11,618 nucleotides of DNA from CAZTLI01 sp964614375 (GCA_964614375.1 CAZTLI010000142.1:1-11618); one strand, 5' to 3'. Counted from the first letter of the stretch, positions 1-6,120 are shown. Numbers and translations are program-made. The notes: generated from the letters alone by a model not told the origin.

Positions 1-399
1 AGTACGAGGCGGCGGTGGGACGCTATGAAGCGGCGCTGGGTCTGTATGCGGCGATTGGCGACCGGCTGGGACAAGCCAACAGCTTGCTCGGACTGGGCGA
101 GGTCCATCTTTATAAAAATGAGTACGAGGCGGCGGTGGGACGCTATGAAGCGGCGCTGGGTCTGTATGCGGCGATTGGCGACCGGCTGGGACAAGCCAAC
201 AGCTTGCTCGGACTGGGCGAGGTCCATCTTTATAAAAATGAGTACGAGGCGGCGGTGGGACGCTATGAAGCGGCGCTGGGTCTGTATGCGGCGATCGGCG
301 CGCGGCGGGGACAAGCCGACAGCTTGTGCGGACTGGGCGATGTGCATCTGATGAACGATGAGTACGAGGCGGCGGTGGGACGCTATCAAGCGGCGCTGA
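1..399 (+). repeat. 120-bp in-frame tandem repeat (TPR units)
   Basis: Bases 1-120 and 121-240 are identical, and the identity runs on to base 295 when shifted by 120 bp. The first change is T to C at 296. The third copy (241-360) carries several substitutions from 296 on. A fourth copy matches only over its first ~38 bases (361-398, one mismatch at 387). The unit is exactly 40 codons, so copy-number change keeps the reading frame. The array begins at or before the window edge, so its full copy number cannot be read here. Confidence 0.95.
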
Positions 400-611
400 C
401 GCTCGGTGAGCAGATTGGCAATTTTCCATTGCAACTGAACAGTTTAAGGGGCATGGCGTTCGCTTATCAGGCGCAGGGGGCGATGGATGCGGCCTGTAAC
501 TATGCCCGACAGATGCTGGCACTGGCAGCTCGCCACCCGTTTTTCAAAGATCATCCTCAAGTACAGCGCTGGCGCGAGACATTTGAATCGTGGGGATGTG
601 ATTTGGCGTGA
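1..611 (+). CDS. TPR-repeat protein, C-terminal part (5' partial)
   Basis: The reading frame is open from the window edge (first full codon at 3) to TGA at 609-611, giving about 202 C-terminal residues of a longer protein. It consists of 40-residue helical units of the type Y-E-A-A-V-G-R-Y-E-A-A-L ... A-I-G-D-R-L-G-Q-A-N-S-L-L-G-L-G. The first two units are identical, the third is slightly changed, and a diverged fourth unit leads into a short helical C-terminal cap. This matches tetratricopeptide repeats of the 40-residue class often found C-terminal to NB-ARC/NACHT-type ATPases or protease-like domains in Chloroflexi. TPR arrays bind peptides or partner proteins. The N-terminal domain that would define the function lies outside the window, so the role is unknown. 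The ATG at 15 is internal to a repeat and should not be taken as the start. The gene converges on the HEAT-repeat gene. Confidence 0.85.
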   Translation, partial: YEAAVGRYEAALGLYAAIGDRLGQANSLLGLGEVHLYKNEYEAAVGRYEAALGLYAAIGDRLGQANSLLGLGEVHLYKNEYEAAVGRYEAALGLYAAIGARRGQADSLCGLGDVHLMNDEYEAAVGRYQAALTLGEQIGNFPLQLNSLRGMAFAYQAQGAMDAACNYARQMLALAARHPFFKDHPQVQRWRETFESWGCDLA

Positions 612-692
612 GCGGGGATTTCCGCTGGATTTGGTTGGCGACGCGCGTCGGCCTGTCCCTGCGCGAATCCTTTGCGTTTAACCGTCCCCCAT

Positions 693-1220
693 TCAATTGA
701 CATTGCGGGAGGCGCGCCATTCCTCGATGGCGGTGCGGGCTTCGGACGTATCGTAGTGTGAGAGGGCGTCGGCGGCAAGCTGCTGCACCTCGACATCATC
801 ATCCATCAGCGCCGTAATCAACGGCAGCACCGCCCGTTCGTCGTGAATGTGGATGAGGCGTTCAATGGCATGACGGCGAATGGCGGGTTCGTTATGTTTG
901 AGCGCGGCGAAGACCAGCGCATTCAAACCCGCGCCGCCCAGTGTATCCAGCACAGTATCGACGGTATCGCGGACTGTGCCATCTTCATCCAGAAAGGCAT
1001 TGAGCAAGCCCATAATCGCGCTGTCATCGCCCAATTTGCCGAGGGCGCGCACGGCAGCACGGCGCACGGTCACCTCTTCATCAATCAGGGCCAGCAGCAG
1101 CGGTTTGACCGCCCGCACATCGCCCATTGCGCCCAGGGCATTTGCCGCTTCGATCCGCACGTCGGCGTCATCGTCGATTAATGCTGTGAAATAGGTCTGA
1201 AGTTGCAAATCATCGCTCAT
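693..1220 (-). CDS. HEAT-repeat protein
   Basis: A 175-residue protein made almost wholly of HEAT-like (PBS-lyase-type) repeats of about 31 residues. Each has the D-x-V-R-x-x-A-A-x-A-L-G-x-(L/M)-G-D pattern, seen around residues 18-34, 49-65, 80-95, 111-127 and 142-157. HEAT repeats form an alpha-solenoid for protein-protein contacts. There is no catalytic domain, signal peptide or membrane segment, so it is probably a cytoplasmic scaffold or adaptor with unknown partner. The ATG at 1220 is chosen because GGGGAG lies 8 nt upstream and a -10-like element lies just beyond. The frame extends to 1295, but those 25 residues look unlike the repeats. The fourth unit (T-L-G-G-A-G-L-N) is the most degenerate. 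The family is certain; the role is not. Confidence 0.85.
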   Translation of the reverse strand: MSDDLQLQTYFTALIDDDADVRIEAANALGAMGDVRAVKPLLLALIDEEVTVRRAAVRALGKLGDDSAIMGLLNAFLDEDGTVRDTVDTVLDTLGGAGLNALVFAALKHNEPAIRRHAIERLIHIHDERAVLPLITALMDDDVEVQQLAADALSHYDTSEARTAIEEWRASRNVN

Positions 1221-1257
1221 CGGGCACACTCCCCGGTGGATTCCATTTTTGGGCGCT

Positions 1258-1263
1258 AGTGTA
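1258..1263 (-). promoter_or_regulatory. Possible -10 element of the HEAT-repeat gene
   Basis: On the minus strand TACACT (1263-1258) sits about 38 nt ahead of the chosen ATG at 1220. The matching -35 is poor (CTGCAA at 17-bp spacing). It lies inside the longer open frame that begins at 1295, which favours the shorter gene start. Confidence 0.35.
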
Positions 1264-1372
1264 CCGCATCCTGGGGCGTCTTGCAGCAACCACACAAACG
1301 ATATTCAAACCGTATGCTAAAGAAATGTTTATGATTCTGGGGTTAATCTAATGGGTGCGTTTCGCAATTCAG

Positions 1373-1381
1373 TGTTACAAT
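1373..1381 (+). promoter_or_regulatory. Possible extended -10 promoter of the SpoIIAA-like gene
   Basis: TGTTACAAT at 1373-1381 fits an extended -10 (TGn plus TACAAT), about 35 nt ahead of the ATG at 1416. No convincing -35 is visible, which is tolerated by extended -10 promoters. The surrounding 1300-1415 stretch is AT-rich compared with the flanking genes. Confidence 0.35.
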
Positions 1382-1415
1382 TTAGATAGAATGTCAAGTC
1401 AGGATAGGATGGATT

Positions 1416-1844
1416 ATGGTCATCCAACCATTAAATGCTGAGAAAGTCACCGCGTATTTTGATGAAGAAAATCGGGTAATTCGTGTGGCCTACAATGGCG
1501 ATTTGGATGCCGAACCCGCGATTCAGGTCTATGATTGGCTGTTGAAACTGCTGCAAACTGTCGGCGTCGAAAATATCAATGGCTCTATCTTTGACTTCAG
1601 TGGGGTGACTAATTTCCAGGACGAAAATTTGCGGACGGCGCGCAAAGCCAGCCGTCAGATGAATATGTCAGTGGATACCAGCGATTTGCCGGTCGCGTTG
1701 GTGGTGAGCAACTTCTATCAAGAAGAGGTGCTGCACGGCGCGATGCGGATCAAGCCCGAACAGGTGCGCCGTCGGATTGTGCATTCGATGGACGAGGCGA
1801 TTAGCTTCATCGCCCACTGGACGCAAGAACGCCCCACTATCTGA
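1416..1844 (+). CDS. SpoIIAA/STAS-like domain protein
   Basis: A 142-residue soluble protein with no signal peptide or membrane segment. The order of elements suggests a single SpoIIAA/STAS-like alpha-beta domain. There is an N-terminal strand pair (Y-F-D-E-E-N-R-V-I-R-V-A-Y-N-G-D, ~14-29), a helix (~33-48), a central strand (G-S-I-F-D-F-S-G-V, ~56-64), a helix (~69-83), and a strand with P-V-A-L-V-V-S (~92-98). It ends with the helix D-E-A-I-S-F-I-A-H-W (126-135), typical of proteins annotated as STAS/SEC14-like. Such domains act in partner-switching or lipid/nucleotide binding. The phosphorylatable Ser of anti-sigma antagonists cannot be placed with confidence. The start is supported by AGGATAGG 7 nt upstream. 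It stands alone with its own terminator. The fold assignment is inferred from pattern only. Confidence 0.6.
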   Translation: MVIQPLNAEKVTAYFDEENRVIRVAYNGDLDAEPAIQVYDWLLKLLQTVGVENINGSIFDFSGVTNFQDENLRTARKASRQMNMSVDTSDLPVALVVSNFYQEEVLHGAMRIKPEQVRRRIVHSMDEAISFIAHWTQERPTI

Positions 1845-1885
1845 TTTCCATCAGTGGCTGTCATCGTCATCGCAATAAAATCGAC

Positions 1886-1914
1886 CCGTCGTGCCCAGCG
1901 GTACGGCGGTTTTT
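1886..1914 (+). terminator. Intrinsic terminator, possibly bidirectional
   Basis: CCGTCGTGCC (1886-1895) pairs with GGTACGGCGG (1900-1909) through a CAGC loop. The 10-bp stem has two G-U wobbles and is followed directly by TTTTT (1910-1914). It lies 41 bp after the SpoIIAA-like gene. Read on the minus strand, the stem is followed 4 nt later by an ATTTTATT tract and lies about 70 bp beyond the lipoprotein gene's stop, so it may end both convergent transcripts. Confidence 0.75.
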
Positions 1915-1956
1915 GGTTATGACACCGCGCTTTGCGTTCTCTGTGGTTTTTACGCT

Positions 1957-1988
1957 CTGCGTCGCTCACTGCGTCGCTCACTGCGTCG
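1957..1988. repeat. 12-bp tandem repeat over the lipoprotein stop codon
   Basis: CTGCGTCGCTCA occurs perfectly at 1957-1968 and 1969-1980, and its first 8 bases recur at 1981-1988. On the minus strand each full unit contains TGA, so the lipoprotein's stop (1980-1978) is itself part of the repeat, and an in-frame second TGA follows 12 bp later. The array looks like an extension of the Thr-Pro coding repeat at the gene's 3' end. Confidence 0.85.
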
Positions 1989-3546
1989 GCGTCACCGATG
2001 GCAGGGTGAATGGCGGCGGTTCGGTGGCGGGCAGAGTCGGTTGTGGGATCGCGGTGGCAGGCCGGGTTTGCGTGTCTGTGCCCGAATTTGATTGTGTATC
2101 CACACCCGCGCCCACATATGTCACGCGCCACACATGCCCATAGATAAAGTCAGCAATCACCAATGCCCCATCCGGCGCGACCACCACATCCACCGGACGA
2201 ATCAACCCTGTGACGAACGGCTCCGGCTCATAGACCACTGCTTCATCGTCGCTGTGCAGGCGCGAGTCGTCGGGGTCTATCCAGACGATGCGCTGGGCAT
2301 AAGGCGTGCCATTCCACAACGCCACAAACACCGTATCGAACATATTCGAGGGGAACTGCCGGCCTGTATAAACAGCGACTCCACGCGGCAGTGAATAATC
2401 GGTAAATGTGACGAAATCGGGCAGCGTCTCTAAGCGACCGGGACGTGGCGGACAGTCTGAACCGCAGCCCCGCAGTCGATAATAAGGCCAGCCATAGTGC
2501 CCGCCCGCTTGCAATGCCAGTAAACGGTCGCCGGGACCAAGGGCGAGACCGTCGTCAGTGGCATAAAACTGCCCGGTTGAAGCGAAGGCTATATCATAGG
2601 GATTGCGTATCCCTTCGGCATAAACTTCAATCTCGGCTGTGTGGGGGTTAATCCGCAGGACAGCCGCTTCATAAGGCACTTGCGCCGCGTAGGGTTCGCG
2701 TTCGGGATTTGCGGGTTCGGCGTGGTCGGTCAGCGACCCCACACCTAAATAGAGATACCCATCCGGCCCGAACACCATGCCATTGGGCTGGTTGTCAATC
2801 ACCGAATAGCAGCACGGCAAATCATCCAACACAATTTCCGGGTCTGCGCCGGGATACGGCACGCGCCACACGATCCCGCCCGAAGCGACGGTCGCGCGAC
2901 TGCTCACATACAGCACATCCGTCCCCGGTTGAAAGGCCAGGCCCACAGGCGACACAAATGGCGCTGCATAGCGTTCGGTCTGACCATCCGCATTCATCAC
3001 ATACACTGCGCCGTCGCGCGTGCCATCTAACAGGACAGTGGCATACAAGCGTCTATCGCGTCCATAGGCGATTTGCAGTGGTTGACCGGGGAATTGCCCC
3101 ACATATTCCAGCGCGAATCCCGGCGCGACCTGGATCCGACGCATGAAGCCAGCAATGTCGTCCTCACATGGAAAATCGTCACAACTCCAACCCGTCGCGG
3201 CGCTCAATCCCGCAGGCTGAACGCGAATCGCTTCCGGCATCCCCAGGCTGGTCGGCGGAGTCAGCGTCATCAGCGGCGGAGTCGGCGTCAGTGAAGGGGT
3301 CGGTGTTTCGCTGGCAGTCGGCGTGACGGTTGGCGTATCCGATGGCGTCAGAGTCAGGGTTGGCGTTGCGCTCGGTGTGAGCGTCACCGATGGCGTTAGA
3401 GTCGGTGTCAATGTGGGCGTGGCGGTGTAAAAGGGCGCTGTCGCCGCGCCACTGACGGGATCGTCGGTCACGATGACGGCTTGCTGACCAGTATCACCAC
3501 ACGCGGTCAATACGATACATAAGATGAGGAGGATGGCAAATTTCAT
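1978..3546 (-). CDS. Lipoprotein with sugar-dehydrogenase-like (GSDH/PQQ-type) beta-propeller
   Basis: A 522-residue exported protein. Residues 1-16 form a lipoprotein signal ending in L-T-A-C, so Cys16 is the probable lipidation site. Residues ~39-100 are a Thr-Pro/Ser-Pro repeat linker, probably a flexible cell-surface spacer. Residues ~138-478 form a beta-propeller of the glucose/sorbosone dehydrogenase type. Landmarks are N-G-M-V-F-G-P-D-G-Y-L-Y-L-G-V-G (255-270), R-N-P-Y-D-I-A-F (314-321), G-P-G-D-R-L (337-342), G-G-H-Y-G-W-P (348-354) and a last blade with V-D-V-V-V-A-P-D-G-A-L (452-462). A second Thr/Pro-rich tail covers 479-522. Known relatives oxidise sugars with PQQ, but many homologues lack proof of PQQ binding, and I cannot confirm the full active site. 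Cysteine pairs (122/127, 245/246, 361/365) could form disulfides outside the membrane. No clear ribosome-binding site precedes the ATG at 3546, but a good promoter does. Confidence 0.85.
   Translation of the reverse strand: MKFAILLILCIVLTACGDTGQQAVIVTDDPVSGAATAPFYTATPTLTPTLTPSVTLTPSATPTLTLTPSDTPTVTPTASETPTPSLTPTPPLMTLTPPTSLGMPEAIRVQPAGLSAATGWSCDDFPCEDDIAGFMRRIQVAPGFALEYVGQFPGQPLQIAYGRDRRLYATVLLDGTRDGAVYVMNADGQTERYAAPFVSPVGLAFQPGTDVLYVSSRATVASGGIVWRVPYPGADPEIVLDDLPCCYSVIDNQPNGMVFGPDGYLYLGVGSLTDHAEPANPEREPYAAQVPYEAAVLRINPHTAEIEVYAEGIRNPYDIAFASTGQFYATDDGLALGPGDRLLALQAGGHYGWPYYRLRGCGSDCPPRPGRLETLPDFVTFTDYSLPRGVAVYTGRQFPSNMFDTVFVALWNGTPYAQRIVWIDPDDSRLHSDDEAVVYEPEPFVTGLIRPVDVVVAPDGALVIADFIYGHVWRVTYVGAGVDTQSNSGTDTQTRPATAIPQPTLPATEPPPFTLPSVTPTQ
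3256..3435 (-). repeat. Imperfect Thr-Pro coding microrepeat
   Basis: This stretch of the lipoprotein gene is built from short GGCGT/GGTGT-containing units of 6 to 12 bp (plus-strand view). They encode T-P-T, T-P-S and T-L-T-P units at residues ~39-98. All units are multiples of 3, so expansion or loss keeps the frame. Linkers of this kind are frequent in exported proteins of Anaerolineae-like Chloroflexota. Confidence 0.8.
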
Positions 3547-3588
3547 GAATATTCAATCGCAGCGTAGTGCATTACAAAACAACGTTGC

Positions 3589-3616
3589 ATTATAAAGGGG
3601 CATTGGCAGGAGACAA
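3589..3616 (-). promoter_or_regulatory. Sigma-70-like promoter of the lipoprotein gene
   Basis: On the minus strand the -35 TTGTCT (3616-3611) and a perfect -10 TATAAT (3594-3589) are separated by 16 bp. Transcription would start near 3582, leaving a leader of about 35 nt before the ATG at 3546. It lies between the peptidase stop and the lipoprotein start, so the lipoprotein need not depend on read-through. Confidence 0.65.
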
Positions 3617-3645
3617 ATAGCAAATTTGGGGAAATCGGCTGCGGT

Positions 3646-3670
3646 GTCGCCGGGCGTTAAAGCCAGCGAC
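3646..3670 (-). terminator. Weak hairpin after the M24 peptidase gene
   Basis: On the minus strand GTCGCTGG (3670-3663) pairs with CCGGCGAC (3653-3646) over 8 bp, with one G-T wobble and a 9-nt loop. It begins 3 nt beyond the stop codon. No T-run follows, so it may stabilise the 3' end or act with a factor rather than terminate alone. Confidence 0.3.
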
Positions 3671-3673
3671 TCG

Positions 3674-4819
3674 TCAATCAATCACCATCAGCGCTTGAAA
3701 GCCGTTGGTGAGCTTTTCGCCACCATCAGGCCGGGCGACCACCACATCCTCCACGCGCGCGGAGTAGGAATTGAACTGGGTGATGCTCGGTTCAACCGTG
3801 AACAGCATCCCATTTTGCAGCGGAGTCTCATCACCTGCGGTCAAAAAGGGCGGTTCATGCACATCCATGCCAATGCCATGCCCCAGACGATGCCGGAATT
3901 CCGCGCCATACCCCGCGTCGTCAATGATTTTACGCGCGGCAGCGTCAGCCTTCGATGTCGTATTCTGGCCCGCGATGAGCGCCGCGACTCCCGCCGCCTG
4001 TGACGCCATCACCAGATCATAGACAATCTGCATCTCGGCATCCGGCGCGCCAAAACACACTGTCCGACCAAAGTCATAACAATAGCCCTCATGCACCGCG
4101 CCAAAATCGAACAGAATCGACACGGGCGGATTGAGCACGCGCGGCATTGTTTCCAGTCGTTTGCCGAAGATGAGGGGATAGTTGGGGCCGGAATTATAAA
4201 ACGCTGTGGGGAATGATGGGCCAATCGAGCCATGTTTGCGGAGCTGGTAATTCACTTCCGAAATCAGGTCGTTTTCGGTCATGCCATGCCGCAGTTGGGC
4301 GATGACATCGGCGAAAGCGGCTTCGGTCATTGCGCCTGCCTGACGCATCGCCGCGATTTCGTCCTCGCTCTTGATGACACGCAGCGGGCGCAGCAGGTCG
4401 GTGCCGTTGTGGAAGGTCGCATCGGGCAGCAGGGTTTGCAGGTGAATCAGCGTCTCGGCATGGGCGCGCTCGCCCGTCGCCACGCGCGGCTGCTCCGGCA
4501 AATTGAAGTCATCGACAATCGACTTCACCAGCGTATCGGGGTCATCCCAATCGCCCAGCACCCGCAGCGTAATCGAGGACGCATCACGGATGCCGCCGAA
4601 TTCCGCCGTCATGCGCGGCAGAGTCAGCACCGGGTCGTTATATGGTGACAACCACAAGCCTTCCAGCCAGCTGCCGGGGTGCATGACATTGCCAAAGCTG
4701 GGAATATCACGCGGCACACCCGTCAGATAGTGCAAATCCGCCGAGATGGGGAAGAACACGAGGTCAATCGACCCATCCAACACGCCCCGAAAGCGATTCA
4801 ACCGCCCCTGATAATCCAT
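3674..4819 (-). CDS. M24 family metallopeptidase (Xaa-Pro peptidase-like)
   Basis: A 381-residue cytoplasmic protein with an N-terminal creatinase-type domain (~10-135) and a C-terminal pita-bread peptidase domain (~150-380). All five M24 metal ligands are present: Asp238 in L-F-D-F-G-A, Asp249 in Y-D-F-G-R-T, His314 in G-H-G-I-G, Glu343 in T-V-E-P-S and Glu357 in R-V-E-D. Members cleave the bond before proline in peptides using two metal ions. Creatinase-like paralogues act on other amides, so the exact substrate is open. Glycine-histidine spacing and length are normal for aminopeptidase P-like proteins. The ATG at 4819 is chosen because GAAAGG lies 6 nt upstream and a TATAGT -10 lies at 4861-4856. 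The frame extends to 4888, but those ATGs lack a ribosome-binding site. It stands alone with its own promoter. Confidence 0.9.
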   Translation of the reverse strand: MDYQGRLNRFRGVLDGSIDLVFFPISADLHYLTGVPRDIPSFGNVMHPGSWLEGLWLSPYNDPVLTLPRMTAEFGGIRDASSITLRVLGDWDDPDTLVKSIVDDFNLPEQPRVATGERAHAETLIHLQTLLPDATFHNGTDLLRPLRVIKSEDEIAAMRQAGAMTEAAFADVIAQLRHGMTENDLISEVNYQLRKHGSIGPSFPTAFYNSGPNYPLIFGKRLETMPRVLNPPVSILFDFGAVHEGYCYDFGRTVCFGAPDAEMQIVYDLVMASQAAGVAALIAGQNTTSKADAAARKIIDDAGYGAEFRHRLGHGIGMDVHEPPFLTAGDETPLQNGMLFTVEPSITQFNSYSARVEDVVVARPDGGEKLTNGFQALMVID

Positions 4820-4855
4820 AACGCGCCTTTCTTGCTCTGTCATTAGATTGGCTGG

Positions 4856-4884
4856 ACTATAGCGCAAACCCCGTCCGCCGCAAA
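4856..4884 (-). promoter_or_regulatory. Possible promoter of the M24 peptidase gene
   Basis: On the minus strand TATAGT (4861-4856) is a good -10 with a weak TTTGCG-like -35 about 17 bp upstream (near 4884-4879). Initiation near 4849 would give a leader of about 30 nt before the ATG at 4819 and would exclude the upstream ATG at 4888. Confidence 0.4.
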
Positions 4885-5020
4885 GCACTGCCTAACGCCA
4901 ATGGGTTGTGGACTGTAAGACTGCATTATGTGTGCTAGCCCGTTTCATACCCATTTCGTTCGCCACTCACATAGAGTATATGTTCTAAATCCTGTATATT
5001 TAGTTTGATTCTTGTAATGA

Positions 5021-5129
5021 GTGTGGAGATAAAATGGCAATCACACGCAAACAGGCAGAACAAATAGAACCCAAATTAGTGGAATTGATTGAGGTACTTG
5101 CTTTATTGGGGCAAATTCAAATAACACAA
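5021..5129 (+). pseudogene. Possible 5' relic of a small gene
   Basis: An ATG at 5034 is preceded by GGAG 5 nt upstream (GGAGATAAAATG). The first 32 codons give a plausible helical N-terminus (M-A-I-T-R-K-Q-A-E-Q-I-E-P-K-L-V-E-L-I-E then more hydrophobic residues). From about 5130 the frame only runs antisense through the DUF433 gene to 5495, and that part is unlike real protein. The block is AT-rich, as is its upstream region (4960-5033), compared with the flanks. I read it as the start of a gene whose remainder was lost or replaced. A chance ORF or a short functional peptide is also possible. The product is not recognised. The rest of 4889-5033 shows nothing beyond AT-rich spacer. Confidence 0.25.
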
Positions 5130-5426
5130 TTAAATGCCGATGAAATGTGCATTAGCTTCCATATCGCGCAGAATCTGTGCGGCCTGTGCATCGCGCTGGC
5201 GCACATAGGCATCTATTTCGCCACGATTGGCGAGATAATAACCGAGTACGGCATACACATCGGCAGTAGTCAGGCTGGGGTAGCTATCGACAATGCCTTC
5301 GGGAGTTTCGCCCATATAATAGGCGTGGATGACCAGTTCAAGCAGGACGCGCGTCTTGCCCACACGAATTGCGCCGTGCTCATCTGTCCGCAGGGGGATG
5401 GTCATGGTTGGGGAATTGGGAATCAT
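5130..5426 (-). CDS. DUF433 antitoxin-like protein
   Basis: A 98-residue protein with a clear DUF433 domain. It has an N-terminal strand region (I-R-V-G-K-T-R-V-L-L-E-L-V-I-H-A, ~20-35), the G-E-T-P-E-G-I-V-D-S-Y-P-S-L-T motif (~39-53), then D-V-Y-A-V-L-G-Y-Y-L (~56-65). A C-terminal helix includes I-D-A-Y-V-R-Q-R. DUF433 proteins have a helix-turn-helix-like fold and are usually paired with a DUF5615 PIN-like toxin encoded just downstream. No such toxin is encoded here: downstream there is only AT-rich sequence. The first ATG (5426) has a weak GAG element 8 nt upstream. An alternative ATG at 5405 has none. It lies 58 bp after the TIR gene on the same strand and may be co-transcribed. The family is confident; its job here, without a toxin, is unknown. 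Confidence 0.85.
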   Translation of the reverse strand: MIPNSPTMTIPLRTDEHGAIRVGKTRVLLELVIHAYYMGETPEGIVDSYPSLTTADVYAVLGYYLANRGEIDAYVRQRDAQAAQILRDMEANAHFIGI

Positions 5427-5484
5427 CGAATCATCTCATTTAATGCTATCAGTTTTATCCATTCTTACATGGGCGATAGGCTAC

Positions 5485-6120
5485 CTAGCGCGTGAGTTCA
5501 TGCACCATCTGGCGGAAGGTGGCTTTATAGTCGCCGCCGGTGAAGTCAAAACGTGGGCTGCGCCGGATGGGGTCGGGCGGATCAGCGGATTGCACCTGCG
5601 CGATGATGATGGGTTTGCGCTTCTCGCGGAAGAACTGCCACGCTGCCGCTACCGCATCGACAGCCAGTGCTGTTGGGGATAATACGTACACCATTTGCGC
5701 GCATTCCTTCAACGCCGGATGGGCACCACCCGCCCAATTGACCGAATCGGCACTCTCGTCCTCGTGCAGCCAGATGGCGATGCCGATTTTCTCTAAATCA
5801 TCGGCGATTTGCTGTGCCAGCGCTTCATCCGCCGCCGCATAGTTGATGTAGACCGTATCCCGTTCGAGTTTAGGGCGTTTGCGCCGTCCTGAGTCGCCAA
5901 TTTCGATGGCGTCGGGACGATTCTGGGTGTTGTGCATGTGTGTCTTGCCCATGCGGAAGACCGTCCCCCCACAGATCGGGCAGACCCCGCGCGCGGCTGG
6001 CATTCCCCGCCGTGTCCAGACGGGCATGGCCTCTTCCATCTCCACCGACTCGCGGCAGCGCATACAATAGCCTTCGATGGTCTCTTCTTCATCCATGTAG
6101 TCATCTGCATAATCATTCAT
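5485..6120 (-). CDS. DUF5679 zinc-ribbon / TIR-domain protein
   Basis: A 211-residue protein. An acidic N-terminus is followed by a DUF5679-type zinc ribbon (~17-58) with C19-M-R-C22 and C47-P-I-C50 and the G-x-P-A-x-x-G-V-C-P-I-C-G-G pattern. A basic linker leads to a TIR domain (~88-210) with V-Y-I-N-Y (90-94), I-A-I-W-L-H-E-D-E (114-122), V-Y-V-L-S-P (144-149), K-P-I-I-I-A (169-174) and F-D-F (191-193). In NAD-cleaving TIRs the helix after the L-S-P strand carries a catalytic Glu in an E-W pair. Here the pair reads A160-W161, so NADase activity is doubtful and a scaffolding role is more likely. It is cytoplasmic. The ATG at 6120 has a strong GGAGGG site 6 nt upstream. The frame runs to 6162, but a -10 element overlaps that region. 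DUF433 follows downstream. Confidence 0.85.
   Translation of the reverse strand: MNDYADDYMDEEETIEGYCMRCRESVEMEEAMPVWTRRGMPAARGVCPICGGTVFRMGKTHMHNTQNRPDAIEIGDSGRRKRPKLERDTVYINYAAADEALAQQIADDLEKIGIAIWLHEDESADSVNWAGGAHPALKECAQMVYVLSPTALAVDAVAAAWQFFREKRKPIIIAQVQSADPPDPIRRSPRFDFTGGDYKATFRQMVHELTR

Noticed and set aside
25..351. Second open frame through the 120-bp repeats
   Set aside because: The repeat is a multiple of three, so any frame without a stop in one unit stays open in all. Its Arg/Trp/Cys-rich product is not protein-like, whereas the other frame is a clear TPR.
611..650. Terminator between the TPR and HEAT genes (hairpin 611-626 and palindrome CGACGCGCGTCG at 639-650)
   Set aside because: The stems are short or have almost no loop, and neither is followed by a T-run on either strand.
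843..1194. Plus-strand ORFs opposite the HEAT gene
   Set aside because: They are shadows of the repetitive, GC-rich HEAT-coding strand with no ribosome-binding site or recognisable domain.
2709..3294. Plus-strand ORFs opposite the lipoprotein gene
   Set aside because: Arg/His/Pro-rich products antisense to a well-supported propeller.
3256..3435. Repeat block as a CRISPR or minisatellite array
   Set aside because: Units are short, contiguous, without spacers, and encode a Thr-Pro linker in frame.
4820..4888. Longer start for the M24 peptidase
   Set aside because: Upstream ATGs lack a ribosome-binding site and the likely -10 element overlaps this stretch. ATG 4819 has GAAAGG at good spacing.
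5034..5495. Full-length 153-codon plus-strand ORF
   Set aside because: From about 5130 it is the exact antisense of a clear DUF433 gene, and its protein is low-information. Only the first 32 codons are kept, as a possible relic.
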